From positions 16,484 through 76,393 of the forward strand of contig DYJA01000025.1 in NCBI GenBank assembly GCA_020723345.1: a stretch of 59,910 nucleotides of DNA, given 5' to 3'. This DNA comes from Candidatus Aquidulcis sp. (GTDB taxonomy: Bacteria > Chloroflexota > Anaerolineae > UBA4142). A model generated the notes under the pieces. That model was not told the DNA's origin and made no database searches. It worked only from the letters and a program-made list of their open reading frames with translations. Below, in pieces: positions 16,290-23,015 of the stretch. Position 1 is the first letter of the stretch; every line of letters starts with the position of its first letter. Made by a program: the position numbers and the translations under genes.

Positions 16290-17555
16290 ATGACCGTCAC
16301 AGTCGTACTCGGAACGCAATGGGGCGACGAAGGCAAAGGCAAGGCGATTGACGTGCTCGCGCGCGATTACGATTTCGTCGCGCGGTACAACGGCGGCAAC
16401 AACGCCGGGCACACTGTCGTCAATCCCCTCGGCACGTTCAAGATTCATCTTGTGCCGTCGGGCATTCTCTATCCCCACACGCGTTGTCTGATCGGCGGCG
16501 GCGTCGTGACCGATCCGACTGTGTTACTCGAAGAGATCAACATGCTGAACGCGGCGGGCATCAAAACCGAAAAACGCCTTTTCGTTTCGCCGCGCGCGCA
16601 TTTGATTATGCCGTACCACAAAGTTCTCGACGGGTTGTACGAAGAGGCAAAAGGCGCAGGCGCGACGGGCACGACGCGGCGCGGCATCGGTCCCGCGTTT
16701 GCGGACAAGACGAGTTACAATGGCTTGCGCTGGAGCGATCTCGCCGACATTGAGGTTTTCGCGGAGAAATTGCAAACGCAACTCGCGATCAAAAACAAGA
16801 TCATCGCCGCGCTCGGCGGCGCGCCGCTCGATTTCGACAAGATCCTCGCCGACTATCGCGGCTATTCCGAAACGCTGCAACCCTACATCGTCGAACTGTA
16901 CCCGATCATCGAAAAGGGTTTGCGCGCCAAGAAAAAATTTTTGCTCGAACAGGCGCAGGGCGCGCTGCTCGATCCCGATTGGGGCACGTATCCGTTCATC
17001 ACCGGCTCGACGACGCTCGCGTCGGCGGCGACGGCGGGCTTGGGCATTCCGCCGCGCGCGATCACACGCATCATTGGCGTGACGAAAGCGTACACGACGC
17101 GCGTCGGCGCGGGACCGCTGCCGACGGAGATTTTAGAGGAAGGCGAAACGCGACGCGCGCTGCAAGAAGTCGCGGCGACGACCGGACGGATTCGGCGCGG
17201 CGGTTGGTTCGACGTGGAGGTCGTGCGCTTCGCCGCGCGCCTCAACGGGATCGACGAATTGTTTCTGACGAAACTCGACATTCTGAGCCAATTCGAGACG
17301 ATCAAGATTTGCGCGGGCTACGAACTGAACGGACGCCGCGTCCACTATTACGATCTCGACGCGTACCAACTCGCGCAAGCCAAGCCGATTTATCGGACGG
17401 CGCGCGGTTGGCAGAGCGACATTACGCGCGCGCGCAAGTTCGCGGACTTGCCGCCGCGCGCGCGGCAGTACGTCGAGACGATTGAGAAACTCGTCGGTGT
17501 GCCGGTGCGGTGGGTTTCGGTGGGACCTGAACGCGAAGCGACGATTAAAAGGTGA
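16290..17555 (+). CDS. purA: Adenylosuccinate synthetase
   Basis: A 421-residue enzyme joining IMP and aspartate with GTP. GTQWGDEGKGKAIDVLA at the start is the GTP-binding loop with the catalytic Asp, and NNAGHTVV holds the catalytic His. GTTRRGIGPAF and the later TRVGAGPLPTE and TTGRIRRGGWFDVE stretches are signature regions. The ATG at 16290 is backed by AAGGAG. With purB upstream and guaB divergent, the segment joins both exits from IMP. The stop is followed at once by another AATCAGGC array. Confidence 0.96.
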   Translation: MTVTVVLGTQWGDEGKGKAIDVLARDYDFVARYNGGNNAGHTVVNPLGTFKIHLVPSGILYPHTRCLIGGGVVTDPTVLLEEINMLNAAGIKTEKRLFVSPRAHLIMPYHKVLDGLYEEAKGAGATGTTRRGIGPAFADKTSYNGLRWSDLADIEVFAEKLQTQLAIKNKIIAALGGAPLDFDKILADYRGYSETLQPYIVELYPIIEKGLRAKKKFLLEQAQGALLDPDWGTYPFITGSTTLASAATAGLGIPPRAITRIIGVTKAYTTRVGAGPLPTEILEEGETRRALQEVAATTGRIRRGGWFDVEVVRFAARLNGIDELFLTKLDILSQFETIKICAGYELNGRRVHYYDLDAYQLAQAKPIYRTARGWQSDITRARKFADLPPRARQYVETIEKLVGVPVRWVSVGPEREATIKR

Positions 17556-17612
17556 TTCGTCAATCGGGCAATCAGTCAGCTGGTTGACTGATTGCCTGAT
17601 TGACCGATTCAC
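17555..17612. repeat. Tandem-inverted array between purA and the EamA gene
   Basis: CAATCGGGCAATCAGTCAG is followed by CTGGTTGACTGATTGCCTGATTGACC. On the reverse strand it encodes the last dozen residues of the convergent exporter gene, and it begins at the purA stop. Confidence 0.8.
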
Positions 17613-18474
17613 TCGCCGCAGAGCGATTCACCAAGCCAACGCCCGCGATGATCAACGCGAGTCCGAGTAACGCGTCTCCGCGGATCGATTCGCTCAATAA
17701 TGCCGCGCCCCACAGTACGCCCGTGATCGGAATCAAGTACGTGACGAGCGCGGTGCGCGTTGCGCCGGTATGTTCGACCAGCCAATAGTACAGCACGTAC
17801 GCGAACGCGGTGCCGAGCAGCGCGAGGATCACGAGCGAGCCGATTGCCGCGAGCGACGGACGCAGCGCGAATGGATTATCGAACGCGATGCTGAGTGGCA
17901 GCATCCACAGCGCCGCCGAGCCAAGTTGTCCTGTCGCGGCGACGACGTGCGATACGCCGCCGAGAAATTTGCGCGCGACGAGCGTGGCAATCGCGTAACT
18001 CAGCGCCGCGACGATGATCGCGAACTGTCCCCAGAATTCCATCTGCAAGCCGCGCGCCAATTCTTCCATGAACAACACGATCACGCCGACAAAACCGACG
18101 ATCACTCCGAGCATTTTCGTCGCCGTGAGCCGTTCGTCGCGCGTCCAAACGTGCGCGAGCAAAATCGTAAAGAGCGGCATCGCGGCGGTGAGAATTGCGG
18201 CAAGCCCGCTGGTGATGTACAGTTCGCCCCAGGTAATCGCGGTGTACGGAATAACGCCGTTGAAAATTCCCATCGCGATCAACGGCAGCCACGCGCGCCG
18301 CGTACGCGGCAGCGCTTCGCCGCGTAAACGCAGCACGATGAGCAACGCGAACGCCGCAATCAACGTGCGGACTTCGACAAACGTGAATGGCGGAATTTCT
18401 GCGCCGCCGATTTTTATGAACATGTACGACGCGCCCCAAATCGCGCCGAGCAGAATGAGAATGACCCACGACAT
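17572..18474 (-). CDS. EamA-family drug/metabolite transporter
   Basis: A 300-residue protein with ten hydrophobic segments in two five-helix EamA repeats. The first repeat starts LILLGAIWGASYMFIKIGG and the second near AIIVAALSYAIATLVARKFL. The motif LLGTAFAYVLYYWLVEHTGA is common in the DMT superfamily. It likely exports a small metabolite such as an amino acid; the substrate cannot be read. The final residues (ESVNQAISQPAD) are encoded by the repeat array. It converges on purA with no other terminator visible. Confidence 0.88.
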   Translation of the reverse strand: MSWVILILLGAIWGASYMFIKIGGAEIPPFTFVEVRTLIAAFALLIVLRLRGEALPRTRRAWLPLIAMGIFNGVIPYTAITWGELYITSGLAAILTAAMPLFTILLAHVWTRDERLTATKMLGVIVGFVGVIVLFMEELARGLQMEFWGQFAIIVAALSYAIATLVARKFLGGVSHVVAATGQLGSAALWMLPLSIAFDNPFALRPSLAAIGSLVILALLGTAFAYVLYYWLVEHTGATRTALVTYLIPITGVLWGAALLSESIRGDALLGLALIIAGVGLVNRSAASESVNQAISQPAD

Positions 18475-18858
18475 TTTCTAAACTCCCCACGCAGAATTGA
18501 GCGATATTGTAGCACAACGCCGACGCGGCGACAAGCCGCGTTTTGCGAGCCGTAGGGCTTTGCCAAAGTCGCGGTGGCATGTCATTGCGAGGCGTTTTTT
18601 TGCCGAAGCAATCCCCAAATCGGCGGCGGAGATTGCTTCGTCGCAACCGCTTCGCGCTCCTCGCAATGACAATGACAAAGCCCTATGCGAGCCGCGTTTT
18701 TTGATCGCTCTACGAGTATTATCGCAACACGGGCAGATTTCTTACAAGTTTCGCGCGCAGGAAAAACTCCGTCGCAGCGCAAACGTTGCCAAGCGGTCCG
18801 GTTGCCGGCTCGGCGTTACCCATCTGGGTAGTCACAATTACCCGATTGTCAAGTGTGC
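18475..18858. other. Spacer with nested palindromes, no gene seen
   Basis: The stretch between the EamA start and the tungsten-enzyme promoter holds no convincing gene. Its centre is a composite repeat (separate entry). Confidence 0.6.
18545..18690. repeat. Nested composite repeat (TCATTGCGAGG type)
   Basis: An outer pair TAGGGCTTTG / CAAAGCCCTA encloses GTCATTGCGAGG / CCTCGCAATGAC, which encloses CGAAGCAATC / GATTGCTTCG. The arms are nested in order, so the whole folds into one long interrupted hairpin. From memory the inner pattern resembles elements in many unrelated bacteria; I cannot check copy number here. Confidence 0.75.
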
Positions 18859-18875
18859 TATATGCACTGCATATA
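18859..18875. promoter_or_regulatory. Palindromic operator upstream of the AOR promoter
   Basis: A perfect palindrome, TATATGCA-C-TGCATATA, ends one base before the -35 box of the AOR promoter, so a bound protein would be centred near -43, a classical activator site. A near-identical site overlaps the promoter of the regulator gene at 22942-22958. Confidence 0.7.
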
Positions 18876-18904
18876 TTGACTCTTGTCGTCCGTTCCCGTA
18901 CAAT
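18876..18904 (+). promoter_or_regulatory. Candidate AOR promoter
   Basis: TTGACT (18876-18881), a 17-nt spacer and TACAAT (18899-18904). The expected leader is about 100 nt and contains a GCCCAG/CTGGGC hairpin before the GGAGGG ribosome site. Confidence 0.65.
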
Positions 18905-19012
18905 ATTTCGCAAAACGAGTCAACCAACTCGACTTGACCGCACGTGACTCAGATAAACCAACCCGCCCAGCCATTGATGCCTGGGCACATTTCGTTCAAA
19001 GGAGGGAAATGT

Positions 19013-20776
19013 ATGTGGTTTTTGCGAGTTAACATGACGGACCGTACCGCCAAGTTGGAGGAGGTCCCCGACCAGTACAAAAACCTGGGCGGGCGCGGCC
19101 TGACCTCGTCGCTCGTGGCGGCTGAAGTTCCCCCGCTCTGCCATCCCCTCGGGCCAAACAACAAGCTCGTTTTCGCGAGCGGCATCATCACCGGCACGCC
19201 CGCCAACACCTCGGCGCGCGTTTCGGTCGGCGGCAAATCGCCGTTGACGGGCGGCATCAAGGAGGCGAACGCCGGCAGTTCGTGGGCGCAGGATTTACCT
19301 TCGCTCGGCATCAAGGCGTTGGTCGTCGAAGGACAGCCGAAAGAAAAAGGCAAGTTCTGGGGTATCCACATCGCTTGGGATGCCGCCGCCGGGAAACCCA
19401 AAGTCGAATTCTTCGACGCGACCGAGTACGCCGGCAAGGATCTGTACGATGTCTTTCCTAAAGTGTACGAACGCTTCGGCGACAAGATTTCGATTGCCGG
19501 ATGCGGCGTCGCCGGAGAGTTCAAGTACGGCAACTCAGGCATCGTGTTCAACGACATGTCCAAACGCCCCAGTCGTTATGCCGGACGCGGCGGCTTGGGC
19601 GCGGTGCTGGGAAGCAAAGGATTGAAGTGGATCGTTCTCGACGAGAAAGGTTCTCCCGGCGTTCCGATCGCGGACAAGGCGCTTTTTGAACAAGGGCGCA
19701 AGAAGATGAACGACGCGCTCCGCACGCACGACATCACCAAGCCGAAAGGTGGTTTGAACACGTACGGCACCGCCGTGCTCATCAACATTATGAACGAAGC
19801 CGGTGGGTTGCCGACGAAGAATTTCTCCAGCGGACGCTTTGACCAAGCCGCGCAGATCGCCGGCGAAGCGATCTTCGAAGGCAACAAGACGCGCCTGGGC
19901 AAAGAATTGTACAACCACGCGTGCAGTCCGGGCTGCATCATCCAATGCTCGAACACGTGGCACGACAAGAACGGCAAGGAGATCGCGTCGTGCGTCGAGT
20001 ACGAATCGGATTGGTCGCTCGGCGCGAACTGCGGCATCGGCGATCTCGATGCGATCGGCGAGATGGTCAAGTTGTGCAACGCGTACGGCTTGGACACGAT
20101 TGAGACCGGCGCGACCCTGGGCGTCGCGATGGAAGCCGGAGTCGTGCCGTTCGGCGATGCGAAGGGCGCGATCAACCTGGTTCACGAAATGGGCAAGGGC
20201 ACGCCGATGGGTCGCATCCTGGGTGCGGGAACCGGCATGGCGGGTCAAGTGCTCGGCATGACGCGCATCCCGGCGGTCAAAGGACAAGGGATGCCAGCGT
20301 ACGAACCGCGCGCGGTCAAAGGCATCGGCATCACGTACGCGACGAGCACGATGGGCGCGGATCACACCGCGGGCTACACCATCGCGCCGGAAATCCTGGG
20401 TGTCAGCGGCAAACAGGATCCGCTTTCGCCGGAAGGCAAAGCCGCGCTGAGCCGCGCGTTCCAGGCGACGACCGCGTTCATCGATTCGTCGGGACACTGC
20501 TTGTTCATCGCGTTCGCGATTCTCGATATTGCGAGCGGGTTCGAAGGGATGGTCGAAGAGTGCAACGGCGTGCTTGGCACGAATTGGACGGGCGACGACA
20601 TCGTCAAACTGGGCGGTGAGATTTTGAAGAAGGAGCGCGCGTTCAATCAAGCCGCCGGTATCACGGACAAACATGATCGTGTGCCAGAGTTCATGAAGAC
20701 CGAACCACTCCCACCCCACAACCAAGTCTTCGACATTTCCGACGCCGCGCTCGATTCCGTGTACGGCGAATTGTAG
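19013..20776 (+). CDS. aor: Tungsten-containing aldehyde:ferredoxin oxidoreductase
   Basis: A 587-residue AOR-family enzyme that oxidises aldehydes to acids with ferredoxin, using a tungsten bis-pterin and one [4Fe-4S] cluster. The N-terminal part has GGRGLTSSLVA and GKSPLTGGIKEANAGSSWA, the pterin-contacting region. Cluster ligands appear as C304-x3-C308-x3-C312 (ACSPGCIIQC) plus C496 (SSGHC); the first gap is three residues, not the two I expect from the archaeal enzyme. I chose the ATG at 19013 (GGAGGG 6 nt upstream) over an upstream start. The maturase, tungstate importer and regulator downstream strongly support tungsten. Confidence 0.93.
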   Translation: MWFLRVNMTDRTAKLEEVPDQYKNLGGRGLTSSLVAAEVPPLCHPLGPNNKLVFASGIITGTPANTSARVSVGGKSPLTGGIKEANAGSSWAQDLPSLGIKALVVEGQPKEKGKFWGIHIAWDAAAGKPKVEFFDATEYAGKDLYDVFPKVYERFGDKISIAGCGVAGEFKYGNSGIVFNDMSKRPSRYAGRGGLGAVLGSKGLKWIVLDEKGSPGVPIADKALFEQGRKKMNDALRTHDITKPKGGLNTYGTAVLINIMNEAGGLPTKNFSSGRFDQAAQIAGEAIFEGNKTRLGKELYNHACSPGCIIQCSNTWHDKNGKEIASCVEYESDWSLGANCGIGDLDAIGEMVKLCNAYGLDTIETGATLGVAMEAGVVPFGDAKGAINLVHEMGKGTPMGRILGAGTGMAGQVLGMTRIPAVKGQGMPAYEPRAVKGIGITYATSTMGADHTAGYTIAPEILGVSGKQDPLSPEGKAALSRAFQATTAFIDSSGHCLFIAFAILDIASGFEGMVEECNGVLGTNWTGDDIVKLGGEILKKERAFNQAAGITDKHDRVPEFMKTEPLPPHNQVFDISDAALDSVYGEL

Positions 20777-20801
20777 AATAGACCTTATCGGAAATAGCTT
20801 T

Positions 20802-20876
20802 GGACACAGATAAACACAGATGAACACAGATAGAAAACAAGAAAATCGGTGTAAATCAGCGTTCATCAGTGTCCCA
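20802..20876. repeat. Tandem-inverted array, ACACAGATGA type
   Basis: Three 10-nt units (ACACAGATAA, ACACAGATGA, ACACAGATAG) precede right-hand units that read, in reverse complement, ACACTGATGA, ACGCTGATTT and ACACCGAT. The outer ends are GGACAC and GTGTCC. Confidence 0.85.
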
Positions 20877-20922
20877 ATAATGATATTGGCTTAGTCCCGA
20901 TAAAGTCCAATGTGCATCTCGT

Positions 20923-20949
20923 AGGGGCGGGGTTACCCCGCCCCTTTTT
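20923..20949 (+). terminator. Terminator after AOR
   Basis: AGGGGCGGGG, a 3-nt loop, CCCCGCCCCT and a run of T form a rho-independent terminator about 150 nt after the AOR stop. It would separate AOR transcription from the maturase unless read through. Confidence 0.75.
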
Positions 20950-20950
20950 C

Positions 20951-21010
20951 TTGACGGTTCATCCTTGCGACGGTTCATCTTGAGCGGAGCGCAGCGAAGC
21001 CGAAGGAAAC
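20951..21010. repeat. GAGCGGAGCGCAGCGAAG element (CTTCGACT family)
   Basis: The stretch contains a direct GACGGTTCATC pair and then TTGAGCGGAGCGCAGCGAAGCCGAAGGA, a copy of the CCTGAGCG...CGAAGG palindromic family. It lies just upstream of the radical SAM gene. Confidence 0.7.
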
Positions 21011-21042
21011 CTTTGCAAGGTTGGCGGAGCATCTTTTTTCCA

Positions 21043-22230
21043 ATGGCAATTGTCAAATCCGATTCCGAAGGTCGGCTGGTTTTGGATGACGCGTTTCTCA
21101 AGCGGCGGCACATCCCGCCCGCCGCCGAATACTGGCTCGCCGAACGCGATGGCGATCTGATTCTGCATCCGCGCCGGCCCGACGCGCGCAAACTGTACAT
21201 CGAAGCGACGACCGGCTGCAACTTGCAATGCCGCACCTGCATTCGCAACGTCTGGAGCGATCCGATCGCGCTCATGTCGCGCGAAACGTTCGACAAAATT
21301 CTGGCGGGACTTGGCGCGCTGCCGCAACTCGAACGCGTGATCTTTACGAGTTTCGGCGAGCCGCTCACGCATCCGCGCATCCTCGAAATGATCGAGGCGG
21401 TTCGCCGCCACGATCTCGCGGTGACGGTCGGCACGAATGGTTTGCTGCTCAAGCCCGAAATGTCGCGCGAACTTGTCCGGCTTGGCGTTGATCGTCTCGT
21501 CGTTTCAGTCGACGGCGCGAAACCGGAGACGTACGCCGACATTCGCGGCGCGCAACTTTCGACCGTGCTCGATAACATTCGCCAGTTCAACGAAGCGAAA
21601 CGCGAACTGAGTTCGCTCACGCCCGCGCTCGGCATCGAGTTTGTCGTTTTGAAAAGCAACATCGGCGAACTGGGCGACCTGACCGGACTCGCGTCACATT
21701 TGAACGCCGCGCGCGTCCTCGTCAGCAATGTCTTGCCGTACACCGCCGACATGCGCGATGAAATTCTGTACGGCTATGAACCGCGCCAGCCGTTCAAAGC
21801 CGGGGGCTGGCCCGTCAAAGCAGACGCGTGGGTAATGTGGGGCACGCTCGAACTGCCGCGCATGCACTGGGGCGCGGAGCGGCGCTGTCGTTTCGTGCAG
21901 GATCGTTCGATGGTCGTCGGCTGGGACGGCGGCGTGTCGCCGTGCTACGCGCTCTCGCACAACTATTCGTACTTTGCGATTGACGGTCGCCAAAAACAAG
22001 TCGCGCGCTATGTGCTCGGCGATGTCGGCGCGCAGTCGCTCGCGGAAATTTGGATGACGGAAAACTATGTGCGCTTTCGCAGCGAGGTGCGCGGCTTTCA
22101 CTTTCCGTCGTGCCCCGATTGCGATCTGCGCGAAACGTGCGATCTGCGCGGACGCAACGAGGGCTGCTGGGGCTGGAATCCGTCGTGCGCCGATTGTTTG
22201 TGGGCGCAAGACATTGTGCGGTGTCCATGA
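21043..22230 (+). CDS. Radical SAM maturase of tungsten oxidoreductase
   Basis: A 395-residue radical SAM protein. The SAM-cluster motif is C59-x3-C63-x2-C66 (TTGCNLQCRTC). A C-terminal Cys-rich tail (CPDCDLRETC...CADC...C) looks like a SPASM/twitch auxiliary cluster domain. The layout and place beside AOR fit the 'tungsten cofactor oxidoreductase radical SAM maturase' family (TIGR04317 type). The first 45 residues (SEGRLVLDDAFLKRRHIPPA...) resemble an AbrB-like swapped hairpin. The ATG at 21043 is chosen because farther upstream codons lie in a repeat. Its stop overlaps the MoaD-like start by 4 nt. Confidence 0.9.
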   Translation: MAIVKSDSEGRLVLDDAFLKRRHIPPAAEYWLAERDGDLILHPRRPDARKLYIEATTGCNLQCRTCIRNVWSDPIALMSRETFDKILAGLGALPQLERVIFTSFGEPLTHPRILEMIEAVRRHDLAVTVGTNGLLLKPEMSRELVRLGVDRLVVSVDGAKPETYADIRGAQLSTVLDNIRQFNEAKRELSSLTPALGIEFVVLKSNIGELGDLTGLASHLNAARVLVSNVLPYTADMRDEILYGYEPRQPFKAGGWPVKADAWVMWGTLELPRMHWGAERRCRFVQDRSMVVGWDGGVSPCYALSHNYSYFAIDGRQKQVARYVLGDVGAQSLAEIWMTENYVRFRSEVRGFHFPSCPDCDLRETCDLRGRNEGCWGWNPSCADCLWAQDIVRCP

Positions 22231-22466
22231 TCGCGCGTGTGCGCTTGTTCGCGAACCTTGTGCAGTATTGTCCCGGCGCAAAAGTGGGACAACCTTTCGA
22301 CGTTGAACTCGCGGCGGGCGGTACGCTCGCAGACTTGATCGCGCATCTGAAACTGCCGCGCGATCAGGTCAAAGTGATTTTCGTCAATGGGATTGGCGCG
22401 CCCCCAGATCACGTCATTCAGCCCGGCGACGAAATTGGAATTTTTTCGCCAATTGGAGGCGGCTAA
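22227..22466 (+). CDS. MoaD/ThiS-like sulfur carrier
   Basis: A 79-residue beta-grasp protein ending SPIGGG, the C-terminal Gly-Gly used as a thiocarboxylate in MoaD-type sulfur carriers. The body has VRLFANLVQYCPG and a GDEIGIFSPIGG end, as in the small subunit of molybdopterin synthase. Its ATG overlaps the radical SAM stop (ATGA), so translation is coupled. It likely serves the pterin cofactor of AOR. The ORF is shorter than the minimum in many gene callers and could be missed. Confidence 0.88.
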   Translation: MIARVRLFANLVQYCPGAKVGQPFDVELAAGGTLADLIAHLKLPRDQVKVIFVNGIGAPPDHVIQPGDEIGIFSPIGGG

Positions 22467-22467
22467 C

Positions 22468-22845
22468 GTGGGAAACATCGTCATTGATACGTGGCTCTAC
22501 GGTGAGTTGGCAAAGTACGGTGGCGATCCGCAGCAAACAGTTTTCGCTAACCCCAAAGTTGAATTGCCCGAAGGCAGCACAATCGGCGACTTGCTGAATT
22601 TTCTGCATCTGCCAACCGAACAGCGCGGCATCACTTTTATCAATGGGGACTTGTCGGCGATGCCCGGCTTGCAACCCGATCTGACGCATCGCTTGAAAGA
22701 TGGCGACCGCGTCGCGTTCTTTCATTTGAAAAGCATGTGGCCCTTCCAGTACCGTCACGGCGTTGCGATGATCCCGGAAATGTCCAACGCGATGTTGGAC
22801 GGACGCGATCAAGGGTTGCATCATTCGTACTCGGGGAAGGAGTAG
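22468..22845 (+). CDS. MoaD-like protein with C-terminal extension, no Gly-Gly
   Basis: A 125-residue protein. About residues 1-88 follow the MoaD/ThiS plan (LPEGSTIGDLLNFLHLP, GITFINGDL, LKDGDRVAFF), but the chain does not end in Gly-Gly. It continues with MWPFQYRHGVAMIPEMSNAM and ends HHSYSGKE. It cannot be a standard sulfur donor unless it is cleaved; it may be a structural or carrier partner of AOR or the maturase. GTG start at 22468 with GGAGG upstream; 1 nt after the previous stop. Confidence 0.8.
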   Translation: MGNIVIDTWLYGELAKYGGDPQQTVFANPKVELPEGSTIGDLLNFLHLPTEQRGITFINGDLSAMPGLQPDLTHRLKDGDRVAFFHLKSMWPFQYRHGVAMIPEMSNAMLDGRDQGLHHSYSGKE

Positions 22846-22872
22846 CGTCGCCGCTCGTCGCGTTGTCTGCGG

Positions 22873-22927
22873 AAAAGTCAAGATCGCGATCGGCGCGCAA
22901 GCGCGGATCGCGATCTTGACTTTTTTT
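22873..22927. terminator. Strong rho-independent terminator
   Basis: GTCAAGATCGCGATC and its exact complement (15 bp) flank a GC-rich loop, with AAAA before and seven T after. It ends the maturase-MoaD operon. The distal arm ends in TTGACT, which also reads as the -35 of the next promoter. Confidence 0.9.
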
Positions 22928-22944
22928 CATCTTCGCGATAGTAT
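22916..22944 (+). promoter_or_regulatory. Candidate promoter of the padR-like/tup operon
   Basis: TTGACT (22916-22921, inside the terminator arm), a 17-nt spacer and TAGTAT (22939-22944). The -10 overlaps the operator at 22942. Confidence 0.5.
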
Positions 22945-22958
22945 ATGTATTGCATATA
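22942..22958. promoter_or_regulatory. Operator over the regulator promoter
   Basis: TATATGTA-T-TGCATATA differs from the AOR operator at one half-site position and the centre. It overlaps the -10 box and start point, a repressor position, which suggests autoregulation. Confidence 0.65.
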
Positions 22959-23002
22959 GTTCGTAGTGCGCGCTTGAGCGCGCTCAAGCGCGCACTACGA
23001 AC
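22959..23002. repeat. GTAGT...ACTAC element, perfect 20-bp hairpin
   Basis: A 20-nt arm starting GTTCGTAGTGCGCGC, a 4-nt CGCG loop and the exact complement. It starts immediately after the operator and ends 13 nt before the regulator ATG, so it would form a leader hairpin. Confidence 0.85.
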
Positions 23003-23015
23003 CTGAAAGGTCACG

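Noticed and set aside
18905-19012. A molybdenum/tungsten cofactor riboswitch in the AOR leader.
   Set aside because: Only a short GCCCAG/CTGGGC hairpin is evident; I could not match the conserved Moco RNA core.
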